From: Salticus scenicus | Taxonomy: Eukaryota; Arthropoda; Arachnida; Araneae; Salticidae | DNA: 64,000 nucleotides | Reading direction: 5' to 3' | NCBI GenBank assembly: GCA_963930645.1 | Contig: OZ005648.1 | Location: 245,621,436-245,685,435, forward strand | In this document: one piece after another, positions 28,201 to 43,200 of the stretch | Numbering within the stretch: the stretch's first letter is position 1 | How the letters are laid out: every line of letters begins with the position of its first letter | Translations under genes and position numbers: made by a program | Notes under the pieces: generated by a model | What the model was told of the DNA's origin: nothing | Database searches by the model: none | The model's input: the letters and a program-made list of their open reading frames with translations, nothing else

Positions 28201-31200
28201 AGCAATAAAAATAGTACAAATTATAATAAAACCAAACTTAACAGTATATATATATTTTTTTCTGGGTCAGATTTAGGTAGTGTAGAAGTAATAAACTTTG
28301 AGTATTCAGGTGTTATCTCTTCAACAAATAAACTAGTGATGAATTTGCACTGAAGTAGAAGTTACTTTTCATAAATAATTAAATTTAGATTACATTTCAT
28401 TACTCAAATTCCATTATTTTTATTAAAAACACAGTTAAATTTTAACTAATATTTTTTCTTTTTCCGTAATTGGCTATTTATCATGACATTTGGCTAATTT
28501 TTTTGATTTGGTAAATATGGCAAATTTAAAAATAGATTCACTTGAAACTATTGACCTCTTAAGTAGGTAGATGAAAAATGACTAGCGTAACGATATTGAG
28601 CTAATTCAAATTGACACAATGTGGTGCACATTGCTGAGAGACAGATATAATCGAGGAATAGATTCCATATTCACTCTAATCTAGGGAAGTTCATGATGTA
28701 AGGTGACCAAAAATGTTCAAATAAATTTTTTAATTGGTTTCAACTTCTTTAGTTTTTTGTATTTAATATGATTATCTTTTTTTAGCTATATTGATTCAAC
28801 TACAAATGAAACTGTCACAGTTAAATATAAATCCAATGAAGAAGCTTATGTAGATGATGTAAAACTTTTAGGAAATGATGCAGGGACTGAAACTTTGCAA
28901 CAAATATCTATTAAATTTAGGATACCAGTAAGTTATATATATTTATTTAGTGATCTCTTGTTAAACCTATGCATACTGATTAATCATTGTTGAGAGTGTA
29001 GTCATGTTGGAGATTTTTCTTTCTTTTTTCCCCTTAATAGCGTAAACCAATAATTGGTGACAAGTTTGCAAGCAGACATGGACAAAAAGGTATATGCAGT
29101 TTAATGTTGCCTTTAGAAGACATGCCATTTACTGAAAATGGTATGACACCTGACATAATTTTTAATCCACATGGTTTTCCATCACGTATGACAATAGGTG
29201 AGCATTGTATTAAATAATATTTTAGGTGTTTCTATATATATATAATTACATCTGTTATGGCATATGTTTCTTATATTGAAGTTTTAATACATAATTTTGT
29301 CATTTATCACAAAAGAAATTTATGTATTCCGTATCACCTTTTCTCCTTTTAGTTGTCAGCTATAATTCTTTATTGTTTGAGTCAAGGGTAAGGGTAGTCA
29401 ACCATTTTAGATTTTATAGCTACTGCCCACTTTTGTATGTCTGTTTAGTAGTAAAATTTTCTAGCTGCCCACTGGTTCCATAAAAACGGTAATTTATAAA
29501 GTAGGGAAGTTACTTTATAAAACCAATGTATTAAAATAGAGTTATAGAAAGTTAAGCACTTTTCCATTTCAATGTTTTTAAAAAATCAAATTAAAGTGCT
29601 TTTGTATTGAACAAAACCTTTACTTTCCATCATTAAAAGCTGGAATGCCCACTAGTGGGCAGTAGGGACAGAGTTGACTTCCTTCTGATCTAAATTCTGG
29701 CCTATTTTATGAATTTAGAATGGCAGCATGTTTTTTCTTTTAAAATATAAATTAGTGTTTTACTTAGATGGATTCCTGATTCTAAATGAATTTTGTGTCT
29801 TGCATAAGCTTTTGTGGACTTGTTTATTAAAAGTAAGCAATATTTTAATGTTTTTCTTTTTATGTATGAGGAAAAATACCATACCAGCTTTTTTTCAATG
29901 TCACCATATTCATATTGATTCCCCCTCCCCCCTCCCCCCTCCCTGCCCATAAAGGTGTGTTTGTACTTTGACAGATGATGCTTTTGGATTGATATAAGGA
30001 ATAAGATCAGAAAAGAGACCGCATATTGAAATTCAGAATCTATTTTTTTATGTTTTAACAGGGGTCATATAAAGAAGCGGTCCACAATTCCTTCTCTTTT
30101 ATCAAATATATAAACCAGCCATATGCTGAATATACAGCTCACTTAGAGCAGATAAAGACGACAAGTTCAAAAAAGGAAGCTTGATAAAGATGTGCTGCTT
30201 TTCAAAGTTTTCAAAAGAAGGAAAAAAGGAAAGGAAGATCTATAAGATAAATTTAAACAATTAATCTTAGATGAAGCTGATTTAAAAAGTAAAGATAAAG
30301 TCTCTTATATTTTATCTCACCAAAACAGTTGCAGTCTGGCATAAAAAGTTATAGTTGAATAGATGATGCTAGAAACTGCTAATGTCACAGTTAAAACTTT
30401 TTGGGAAAAATTATCTGTTATAAATAAAAAAGACTAAATTAAAACAAATAAATAAATGATAATTTTATTGCAAGTTTCTAAAAGTGTTTTTGTTCATAGC
30501 TTTTGAATCCTCACCCTTTTTTTTTTTTTTTTTTTTTTTAAGTATTTTTGTTAATTATATATATTTTTACTTCATTACTCGACTACTGTAGGTAATGGAA
30601 GTATTGTATTCGGTCCAAAACTTCGGTATCGAGATTTTACCTCATTTACATGTTTTAAGGTCTCCGTAGTCCAAAAAAGTGATTTTTGGCAATTGGTCTT
30701 TGTGTGTGTGTTGGGGGGGGGGGGATCTTCTAGCTATTATATCTCGGAAACTAATAAAGATAGACCTACAAAACTTTATAATTGAAACAGGTCTGGTGTA
30801 CAGATGAATTTTTTAAATTTTGGTGAAAATTGGAAAACCAAAAGTGGGGTCATAAGTCCATATATCAAAAACGGCGCTAGCAAAATTGCTGTATAAACAC
30901 TCTATTAGATATCCTTTCGAATGATATAGTTAGTTAGTTCTGGAAAATTGATAGGCATCCTGTACAAATAGCTGAATTTCTGGTCCTGCAAATGTGTTCC
31001 TTTCAAAACGGCTGTATGATTTTTTTTTTTTTTTTTTTTAAACTTGCCATATTAACCCTCTTTTAAATATCCTTTTAGCATGTAATTGTTGCTTTTTGGT
31101 CAACAATTAATTTTGCCAAGCTTTGGTAAAAGTCGGTATCTCAAAAATGGCTCTAACGATTTTCTTGAAAATTGTTACATAAAACCATTTTAGATATCCT

Positions 31201-34200
31201 TTCTCATGCTTTATTTGGTTATTACAGGAAAATTAATAGTCATCCTGATCAGATAGATCAGTTTAAATCTCGAAAATTGGTGTTCAAATAAATAAATAAA
31301 CTCTACCAATTTTCTTTTCATTTCTTTTTCTTAAAAAAAAAAAAAAAAAAGAAAGAAAGAAAGAAATTGCTGTGTAAACTCTGTTTTATGTTTTTACACG
31401 TATATTAACTTTTTCTTACCGGAAAATTTTTAGGTATCTATTTCATTAGGTCAATCCTATATTTTCTGATCAGATTATCTCCAAAAAGTGCATATAATAC
31501 ACATAATAGTGGTAATGGAAGTCATGTGGTTGTTTCACACGAGATTTTTATCAAAACTTTTTTTTTTTTTTTTTTTTTACATATTATACATATAGTTTTT
31601 TTTTTTTTTTTTTTTGTATGTATTATTATTATTATAAACTTTGTTTAACCCTTTCCTTCCCCGTGATTCCAATTGGAATCATAACATTTCAGATTATCTT
31701 TCTTACTATCTAACACTCCCGCTGATTCAAAATGAACAATATTAAAATCTATATACATTTTCCCACCGAAAAATACCTATTTTGGATGACTTCACTATCT
31801 TTGTTAATAATTGAAAGTATATTTTACGCTATTCTGATAATAATATCGGAATCAGTTTCCTGTTTTGGACAATTTAAGCAAATTAACTGTTTGAAATATT
31901 TTTTATTTTATTCTTTAATGTTTATAATATGTATTTTAATTAATTGCAATATGTATTTCTCCAAAATTTTGATATTTTTATTTATTGAAAAGTTATGGTT
32001 TTTAATGACATCAGTGGTTATATTAAACATAAATAAACACATATCAGTTGCTTTGTTAGCTGTATTAATTCGTACTCTGCTATAACTTCTATTTTAAAAA
32101 AATATTTATATACATTACGTTTGAAAAAAAATTATGACTAAATATAAGATTTATTGTTTTATGGAGGGAAAAAGTTGGGAATGAAAGGGTTAAAGACTTA
32201 ATACAGTACGAAGCCGAAAATCCGGAATCGTCGGGACCGCGACAATTCCTGATTTTCTGGATTTTTGGTCATGCCTAAAAAGTATAATATTTTGGTTTAA
32301 GTATTTGGATAATATGCAAATTCAAGTAAAAAATAATGTATTACGATTTTTAAATATATTCTGTAATATTTTTTTTTTATCAACTTTAACAATAAATAAA
32401 ATTAAAAATTAAACTTGAAAAACAAAACAGATTTATTGAAATATTTGCATACAAAAATTAGTACAAGTTACAACAAAAGAAAATAAATAAGAAAAACATA
32501 CTATTTTTAAAACATTTCTGTGATTTTTTTTTTTTTTAGTACTTGAAGTTTTTCAATTAAAAGTTTGAGCATAATTGAAATAGAATATAGAATTTAGTTC
32601 TCAATTAGATAAATGTTTAAGAATTGTTACTATTATTATGATCTTCTTCTCCCTCCTCTTTCAGACTTTGCAAATGCCAAAAAAAAAAAAAAAAGCTGTT
32701 GTTGTTGATGATGATGATTAATGTTGCCGAAATTGTCTGGATTTTTGGCGATTCTGAATTTTTGGAGTCCGGGTTTTCGGCTTCGTACTGTACAGTTAAA
32801 TATAAAATTTTGCTATAAAAAGTTCTTAGTCTGTTATATCTCTTTAATACTGTGTATTCAAGTTTATATAGAAAAATGATTTGGCGTATGAATGCAAAAT
32901 AATTTTTAAATATTCCTAAGAAATTTTTATATTCTAACTAGTACGTTGTGGCCACCACAAGACTTCCTTCTGTATTATCGTATACAAATTCACACAGTAC
33001 AAATTATTCATTAAAATTATTTTTCTTGGTTAATGTAGATGATTTTTTTCTCAGTAAAATATAACACTAACTGCTGAAAGAAAGTAAATTTTGTGCCGAC
33101 ATCAGAATTTTTTTTTTTTTTTCCATTAAAAATAAAAAATGGATATTTTTTATGTAAATTATCACAGATATATGATTCAACCTTTCAATTTAAAAGTATT
33201 GATGAGTTCTTTTGAAAGATATATCCATATTGAAAATTTACTCCCCCTGGAGGGATACTTTTCACCCATGAGGGAAAGGACGGTGCTCCTACATGCACAC
33301 AGTTTTCTTCCTAGTTTACTATTACTATTATCAATAATTCATATTAATTTCACAATCATTCATTAAAAATGACTGTCATTTTGTACATTTACAAAATTTT
33401 GTCCTATTATGCTGTATTAAAAAATATGAAAAAAAAAAAAAAAAAAAAAATGGGATGATAGCACCACCTGTTGAGCGATTGATCCCAAAATTAGGGTTCC
33501 CACAGGTCAGGGAGAACAGGGAAAACCTGTAAAAGTCAGGGAATTTGAAATTGCTGAAAAAAGTAAGGGAAATATCAGGGAAAATTGTAAATATTACTCA
33601 AAAACCTGGGAAAATGATGATACAAACCTGGAAAATGCTTTTTGAGCATTCAATTTATAACGCAAGTCATGTTACTATGTTGTCTTTTATGTCGTGAGCT
33701 ATGTTCTGTTTCATACCGTGGGCTATTTTTTATGTCGCAAACCAAATTTTGTGATTGGAATTTTCTAAAAATAGACCTAGAAAAGTCAGGGAATTTTATT
33801 TTTGAAATTGAGTGGGAACCCTGCAAAATGCAGTTAGCCCCAATTTACGTCAAGGTTAACAAAATACCAAGCTTGGTTAAATTCCGTTTATTGGTTTGTG
33901 AGAAACAACATACAGAAAATTTTTTGTGCACTCACTTTCTAAAAATAGTAAAATCGTATTCAGACCATCTCAAAACATGTAAATACGTCAAAAACCAGAG
34001 TTAGGAATTTTACATGAATCTAATACTTTCTCCTTATATATATTATACAGAAGAAAGTAATAAAAGCACTTTGAAATTCCCATCAGACATGGAAATTAAA
34101 ACTGCTGTAATGAATAGATTTATAAGTAATTCCAATTTGTTTTTTGTTTTTTTTAAACAAGAACTTAGTGGGGTTGTATATTATGTACTGTATAAATTAT

Positions 34201-37200
34201 ATTTTTAACTCATTAAGTTTTTTTTTTTTCACATTATGTAATTTATATAATTAAATTTTAGTAAAAATTTATCTGGGATCTCCTGAAAATGGACAATTTT
34301 TAGTGAGCATGTCCTGAAATTGTATAAAAATTGAGTCCTGAAATTTTTCTGAAGCAGCTACTACCTCTGATACCAGAATTCCACTTTTTCTGATAGATAA
34401 ATACATAAAATGAGACTTTAAGTATTTTGTATGACAGCTAAACCTAATTATAATTTTTCTTAATTGAAAAGATAGGACATCTCTGCAGCACATTATGTTT
34501 TCTCTCCATACAAAAACTTTTTCTTACTAAAATGTCATGGTGTGATGTTGAAAAACATCACATATCCCTTTTTAAAATAAAATAATAATAATAATATAAA
34601 TTACATTTTATTTATTTATTTATAATACAAGCAAACATTATATTTCTTATTCTAAAAGAATTTAATACAATTTTGTTTATTTCGCTTATGCTATTTTATT
34701 TTTATTTCCATTTCATTAATCTGTAATTTCATATAATTTATTGTTCTTTTTCCGGCTTTAAATCTCATCAAGTAATAATTAAATAAAATATCAAAGAAAG
34801 AGAAACCCATTCATTTTATGCTTTAAAACCGCAGACGATTTTTTTTATTGTAGCTTCCTGTCTCCAATCAAACGTTTATAGATTCCGTTGAATCATTATA
34901 GCTGAAAATAATTTCTAATATTTTTTATCAATTGATTTCGCACTCTTAGCCAAATTCTGGATACCTGACAAAATTAAATCACATCCTATGACGTAATTTA
35001 ATTTTTAGCCAATCCTTTAACTATTATTTAGGTTTACCAGATATAAAATTTAAAATGTGTTCAGCCAACTTGATTTTTGGATGCCAAGGACATTTGGCGA
35101 AATAAATTAATTAGCTTGCTGTCTGTCTTTCCGTAAAGATGTTATTTTTTTTATCTTTGAGTCAAAAATGTCGAAATGCTTTCGGTTTAGAAAAGTATAT
35201 AAAAATGGCTTCCATTCTTCATTCGATGTCTCTCTGATTAATAAACTGAAATTCTTCATCATGAATGTTTGCGAATCTACTCATTCGTTTGTGTTCAAAA
35301 ATGCATTATATATATCTTATAAGAGTAATAAAGAAATGTAATTTTTCTAAATGGAAAATGACTTCATGCTACATTTTACGGAGCTGAGTGAACCTGGTTC
35401 GCGGTTCGCTGTACGTCATGGCCGCTTCATACTTTAGATATCTCCATCCCAGCTCTTCATTAAATATATGTGGTGCCAGACTCAGGCCGGATAATATATC
35501 CGGATATCCAAAAAATTTTTTTTCGTCTAATATCGACGTAATATCGACTACGTTAATCATTCTACACATCCTGATTAATTCATGAATGCGAAGTTTTACG
35601 TTGTTGAAGACTGTTATGTTTTAAAAACAGCTGCCCCAGTGATGATCCAAAAAGAAATTAACTACGTTACGGTGAACAGCACCGAATGTACCGATTTGTT
35701 GATTGTTGTTCATCTTTACTAAAGGCTAGTATGCTGCGGGATGTCATCTGTGATTTTTTTTAAAAAGAGATTACTTGGTGTCTACGGTACCGATTCTTAT
35801 CGCCGATATTGTGTGATGCCATGCCGGTGGACTTTCTACGGTTTCATTGAATAACATCCTCTCTACAGTCTGCAATGTTCGCAATTTGTGACCGTCTTAT
35901 GCACTTACCGTTCGGTATTAAATGATCGTTGATTCATCGGTGCAAGGAGAATTGCCAAATATGGGTCGTCTTTCTAGAATCTGTGCAGTTAAATTACTGT
36001 GTTCATTTGTTTTCTCGCGCACTCGTACAGGAGAAGAGCCTTACAGTTTTAAATAAAAGAATAAATAAAATACCGTAAATAAATAAATTTATATCTATAT
36101 ATATTTTTGTTTTAGCTAAAAGAAGATTCGGAAACAGGGTAAGTTTCCTTTCGAATTATTTTATTGAGTCAATAAAAAGAAACATTTCTCACATTATTTT
36201 TTTTTCTTAAATATTGACAATAAGAACTTTTCGTACATTTTTCTTAAATATTGACATTTATTTAAACTTTATATATAAATTTTTACTTATAGGTAAAATC
36301 TTTTATTCTTCATATGAGTATTATATTCTACTTTAACTTTTCATTTCAATTTTTAAGAACAGTTAAAAAGTTATATAAATGATCAAAATTTGCTTATATT
36401 ATTTTTGAAATATCTAGTTTTTTGATATTCAAGTAAAGATTTATTTCATTTGTGAAATTAAATACCAGATCATAGTGATATTTTTTTCTTTTCATCATAC
36501 TGCATAAATTTTTTTTAATTTTTTCATATTTTGATTTTTGTGTTTACAATTTAATATATCTTGACAATTATTTTAATTTGCATATATATCCATTTTTAGT
36601 ATTATTCATATATATTTTTAAATATATCTATAATATATATATATATACAACAAGACGTATATAGGCCAATTTCATGGTTGCAAGGTATAATGTTATACAG
36701 GAAAATATTGCAAATAATTTCTACATATTTTTATTAATTTTGAAACTTTATCATGCTTAATTAGAACAAATATATTTAACAATTTTTTTTCATTTTTTAA
36801 GTGTCTTGATAATTTTATTTATTATATGATATTTAATTGAATTCTTATGCATATTATTTTTATTTAACTTAGTTAACGTTTGTATTTTGGAAAAACATGG
36901 CACAGAATCGAAACGCGTTTTGCTCCGTTCCTAATTTCGATGGGGACGCGAGATTTGTCAAATTTTTCTTTGATCAATTAAGATCCTTTGCCATGTTAAA
37001 TAAACTAACAAATGACGCGACGTTACATGTAATGAAAGAAAAACTTCGTGATGCCGCGTTGGCATACTTTATTGAAAATGAAACTTTATACAAGTCGACA
37101 GATCTTGAATATATCGAGGAAAATTTCTGTAAGTTTTTCAAGGAATCGTCATATAATACTGGAATATCAGAATTTCATAATTTAAAAATTTTGCCAGGAG

Positions 37201-40200
37201 AGTCTATTAAAAACTTTGCCCATCGTGTAAATGTTGCTGTACCTAAGGCTTTCCCTGACCTTAAAGACAAACAATCCCTTGATAACATTAAACTTCCAAA
37301 ATTTTTAGAGTGTGTACCCCCAAATATTAAAATTAAATTAATGGAGGAAAACATAAGAGACTATAATAAGGCAGTTGAACGAGCTCAAACATTATCCGAA
37401 ATATATGATTCATTCAACAACACTACTAATACTAAGACTGTTCTTTCTTGTGATAATAAAAATGACTCTGTAATATTAAACACATTGAAAGATTTATCTG
37501 AGAAAATTAATAGCATTTCACTTACAAACAACAATCCACCCTCCCATAATGAATCCTTGCACGTAGTTCAGTCAAGCAGACCCAAATTTGATCAAAGAAA
37601 TTATAGAAATAATTACAAAACTAGACAGACCAATTTTCGTCCTTCCCCTAGAAGAAACTTTTCTAGAAATAATTTGATTTGTCAACTTTGTTCCAAACAT
37701 GGTCACGTTGCTTTAAATTGTTATAAATGGAGAAATAGAGATAATTTAACTTATAAAACACGTAATTATGAAAACCGTAATTTAAACTAGAAAAGAGGTA
37801 TGGAGATGCTGATGCTGCCATATCTCGAAAACTAAGGGTCTCATCAGCGAATGAACGTAAATTCACAAATGTGTCATCTTCAAATTCTCTTCCAAAAATT
37901 TCACACACTAGACTTGTAAATTCAGTTGGATCTCAAACTGTTGCTAATATTACTATAGCAGATAATAAAGCTACCCAAACATTTCAAAACTTTAGTCATA
38001 TCTCTAATACAGGGTATATTCCAAGTGACAGCAATGAGAGTTGCACAGATAATATTGAAGATCATATTTTATTTAATGTAAACAAAAATTCACATACACT
38101 TCCTATAATAAAAGCTAAATTAGCCAATAATGATATAAAGTTTCTTATTGATACCGGAAGTAGTTGTTCACTTTTAGCCCAATCAACATTTGATAATTTA
38201 AAAGCAAATTTAAAATATAAAAGACTAGGTTCGTCTATTACTCTTAAAACGGTCAATTCTTATGTTGAATTTTCTTCATGTATTCGTGCAACTTTCAAAA
38301 TTGAAAAAAAGTTTTTCCAACACAATTTCTATATTATTGACATACCACATAGTTCTAATTTTCATGGAATACTTGGCATGGATTTCATTAAAGAAAATCA
38401 TGTCACTATTGACTTTTCGAAAAATTCCATGAGATTTGGAAAATTAGACTTTACTTGTTCCTTATTTGATTCGGGAAATGAAAAATTAGATGTATATAAT
38501 GTTAACTCTGACGATAATAATATGAATGTTTATCTTCTAAAGAAAGTTATAATACAAAATGGTGAAAATATCTACATTACTGCAAAAACAAATAATAAGT
38601 TACAAGAAACGAATTACATATTTTGTACTGACTTAAAGGATCCTGATATAGAAATTTTAGATTCTATTGTATCACCGAATTACAAAAGTGAAATTAATTC
38701 TGATAATAATAATTCTCTTTTTACGTTACTTATCTCAAATAAGGGTAAAAATTCAATTCACCTCAATAAAAATATGCATATTGGCAAATTATTTTTAATT
38801 GATGAAATTAAAGAACCACATTTAGATAAAATTGAAGACTCTTGCTCTAGTAATAATAACATACAAAATATTGAGGACCATATCCACTTAATTCAAGCTT
38901 CAGAGGATATATTACTAAAACGTAAAAATGATTTATCTAGTAAAGATTTTTGTTTGAATCATTTAACCCTTGATCAACGTAACACACTTGAAAATTTATT
39001 TTTAAGCAAATTTGCTGCTTTTTCCAAATCTCTCAGTACTCTAGGACATACTGATAAAATAATTCCTAATCTTAAGTTAATTAATGATTTCCCTATTAAA
39101 ACACTTCCATTTCCGATTCCACAAGCTTTACAAAAAGAAGACCATGAGCAGATCAATGAATTAGTAAACGCCGGCATAATTGAGCGTAATTGCTCCGAGT
39201 GGGCTTGTCCCATATTGCTAGTAAAGAAAAAATCTGACGGTTCAAAGAAACAACGTTACAGACTTGCTTTAGACCTTAGAATGGTCAATACAGTCATACA
39301 AGGTTCCTCATATCCACTTCCTAAGATTCAAAATATTATTTCAAATCTTTCGTCATTCAAATACTTTACTTCATTAGATTTTATGCAAGCGTACCACCAA
39401 ATTGACCTTCCTAAAAAATATCAAGATATGTTAACATTTACATCTATTTTCGGCAGTTATCGATACAAACGTGTTTGTTTTGGTTTAAAGAACGCCAGTT
39501 CTATATTTCAGTCTCTAATGGACACAATACTCGACGAGATAAACATTAAGGGCATATATGCTTATCAAGATGATCTGATTATTGGATCAAATTCATTTGA
39601 AGAGACTTGTGAAAAAGTAAATAAAGTTTTAGAAATTCTTATCAAATATAATTTAACATTATCCCCATCTAAGTGTGAATTCCATAAATCAGCAGTTAAT
39701 TATTTAGGTTTCCATATTGAAAACCATACTATTTCACCCATCACCGCTAACATCGTAAAGATCAATTCTTTTCCACCACCGACGATAAAACGACAATTAA
39801 AAAAAATTCTTGGACTTGCTAATTTTTACAAATGGATTTTACCATCTTTCTCAGAACTTGCGCAACCCCTTGTGGAACTCACAAAACCCAAAACAACATT
39901 CAAATGGACAGAAAAACATCAGAGTATTTTTCAAAAAATTCAAAAATTATTCTTTCTTCCCCCAATGGTTCGACTTCCAGATTGGGAGAAAACATTCTAT
40001 GTCAACACTGATGCATCAAAAACAGCCATTTCAGGAGCACTCATGCAAAAATTTAATGGTAAATTACTTCCTATAGCATACTTTTCCAAATCTTTAAAAC
40101 CTTCTGAAAAGAAATATCCTGCGTTAAAATTGGAACTTATGGCAATTCATAAAACTGTCACCGCCTTCAAATACTATTTATATAATCGTGAGTTCGTAAT

Positions 40201-43200
40201 TTTGTCAGATAGTGCTCCCCTTGAAAAATATAAGAAAACTACCAATCCCGCTGACGTTACCACCCGATGGTTAATGGACTTATCTGAATATACATACGTT
40301 TTCAAACATATTCCTGGAAATTTGAACATCTTAGCGGATTATTTATCACGTTGCAATTTTGAAAACAATCAAGAGGATCTCAAAGCTAATCCAAACTTAA
40401 TTCATGACATACAACCACTACCAATTGTTGATGTTGATGAAAATGAAAACAGACTTGAAATTAACAGTAAGGATAAAATTAATAATGAAAATCAAAACAA
40501 ATGCTCAGAATATGTTAATTATATGATTTCAGGAAATTCGAACTCTAAAGACCCCTTGCTAGAAATTTCAGACCAAACATTTGTGTCCGAACAAATTAAG
40601 GATTCTGAATTAAAAACAATTTACGAAGAAATCTTAAAAAACGGAAAGTCAGAAAAATTTCCCAATTACTTTATAAATCCTGATTCTAAAGTATTAATGC
40701 TCAAGAAAGAGAATATTCATAACAATTCATTCAGTTATTTAATTATTGTTCCAAATTCTTTAAAAGCGAAAGCATTGTCCATCGCGCATTTATCTCACTT
40801 CGGTTTGGCTAAAACCTATGAATTTCTTTCTAAAAGATACTTTTGGAAGGGCATTTACACTGATACCCTTAATTTCGTCTCTTCATGCATTAAATGCTTA
40901 CAAGCGAAACATCACAAGACACCTCCTGCTCCATTACAGAAAACATATACACCCACTCATCCAAATCATACAATCTCCACAGACTTGGTAGGTCCTTTTA
41001 GTAATGGTCAATACGTCTTGACAATAATTGATCATTTTAGTAGACACTTAGAACTTTACCCGTTATCTAATATTACTTCTCCAAAAATAGTTCAATGTTT
41101 GTTTTCATACATTACAACCTTTGGTCGCCCTGCATGTATTCTATCAGATTTAGGTCGACAATATACATCTCAAGTTTACAATACATTTAATGACACTCTA
41201 GGCATAAAAATAATACATTCGTCTGCTTTTCATCCTCAATCGAACTCTGTTAGCGAACGTGTAAACACATCAATTAAGTATTCAATTAATATCCTATTAG
41301 AAGAAGGTCATTCATTTCAAAATGCACTATATATACACAAATCTCTCTACAATGGATCTACGCATTCTTCCACTCAATTCTCGCCTAATCTTCTACATTT
41401 TGGTAGAGAACTGGCACTAATTTTTGACACTTATAATTCAAATTATAATTACACTTACCTGGACTCTAATGTAAACATTTATAAATTAATGCAAGACCTT
41501 CAGGAAATTTATAAAAAAGCGTACAATAACATTCAAGATTCCCAATCAAAAAGAAATAAATATTTTCAAAGAAAAGCTAAACTAAGAAGCATCTGCACAA
41601 AAGATATTGTGTATCTGAAGTCTATGGATAAATTTAAATCTAAATATACAGGTCCTTTCATTGTCACAGTTAAACATTCCCCAGTTTCATTTTCAATTAA
41701 ACGGTTACATGCTAGTGATGATAAGGCATTTCGTGTGCATATAGATAGAATTTTGTTGGCACCTCCACGTAATAATCACTTATTTGACATTTATAATAAT
41801 TCTAATTTTAATAAGAATATTATTATTTCCAATGATACACATCAATATAATTTACGAAACAGAAAGTAATTTTTCATCATTTTTTTTCCTTAGGTTAAAA
41901 GTTACGCAGTATAAATTTTTAAATATTTATAATGATTAAAGATAAATTAAGTAAATTTGATGTATACTTTCATCGCAACAGACCTGATCAACCTGTTGTG
42001 ATCTTTATTTGTTGTGAAATTTCGCAGCTTGGATAATCAATGGCTGGTCCAGGAAATTATATCCTAAGCTGCATTGTCTTACAACAGCAGTGTATATCAC
42101 TTTTATCACTATCTCTTTAACTTACGTGTTATTTATAATTGAATTTTAACAATAGTTAACATACTAGAATAATATTGTTTATTTAAAAAAAAAATGTGCT
42201 AATGGAATTAAAAAAAAAAAAAAAAAAAAATGTTTACGTAGACTTTTGGTGCAGGTAATATTTTTATCATACATATACATGCATGTCTCATATATTGCAA
42301 TTCCAATTACCTATTTAAAAAAAAAAAAAAAAAATGAATATATAAAAACATATGTTATTATTACTTTCTTTCAACATGTATTATTTATTTAAACCTTTTA
42401 TTGAATATAAAAGGCTCACTATATATTTGATAACATATAAATATACTTGGTTTTTATTTTGTGAAACTTTCATATTAAAATTGCTTATACATTTGAACTA
42501 TGTATTTATTACAACGAATTCTTGTCCTCTCTGAACTGAAATGGACTCGTCAAAGTTTCTCGCCATGCATGGTAACATAAAAATTTACTGATTTCAGCAT
42601 CTTACCACGAACTGATAAAGTATATGATGACTGAATTATTAGAATTTTAAATCAAAGGACTTGAGCTCATTTTGTTTATGGATATATATTCTAACGACTT
42701 GTGTACACAGATTTATGGCCATACCACATTATATCTCATCACCATATAATATCCTTATTTTCTGTATTTGTATTTGTATTTTAATATTGTATAAGAATAT
42801 TATTTTTTTTAAGTATGCATACTAGGTTTTCTATTGATAATATGACAATGTACGTATTTTATTTGTATTGGAAGCCATTCGTTTTTTGTTTTTGTTTTGT
42901 AATCAAGCTATTTTACAAGATTGGAGATAATTTGATTTAATTTTAATTTTTGCTGAGTTGTCATATCATAGACGATGTAATGGCTGAACCCATTTTTTTT
43001 CGGTCGACGGGGAGAAATATGTGATGTTGAAAAACATCACATATCCCTTTTTAAAATAAAATAATAATAATAATATAAATTACATTTTATTTATTTATTT
43101 ATAATACAAGCAAACATTATATTTCTTATTCTAAAAGAATTTAATACAATTTTGTTTATTTCGCTTATGCTATTTTATTTTTATTTCTATTTCATTAATC

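Noticed and set aside
31732..32085. 117-codon hydrophobic ORF inside the 31649-32189 MITE
   Set aside because: Composition simply mirrors AT-rich DNA (Ile/Leu/Phe/Tyr), it lies within a non-autonomous element, and no family features are visible.
37871..41869. Pol as an independently initiated ORF from 37871
   Set aside because: The codon there is GTG, not ATG, in a eukaryote, and the frame is open upstream to the slippery heptamer, so fusion by frameshifting is the better explanation.
41870..43019. An env-like gene after pol
   Set aside because: Only short, AT-driven ORFs occur, with no signal peptide, transmembrane or cleavage-site pattern.
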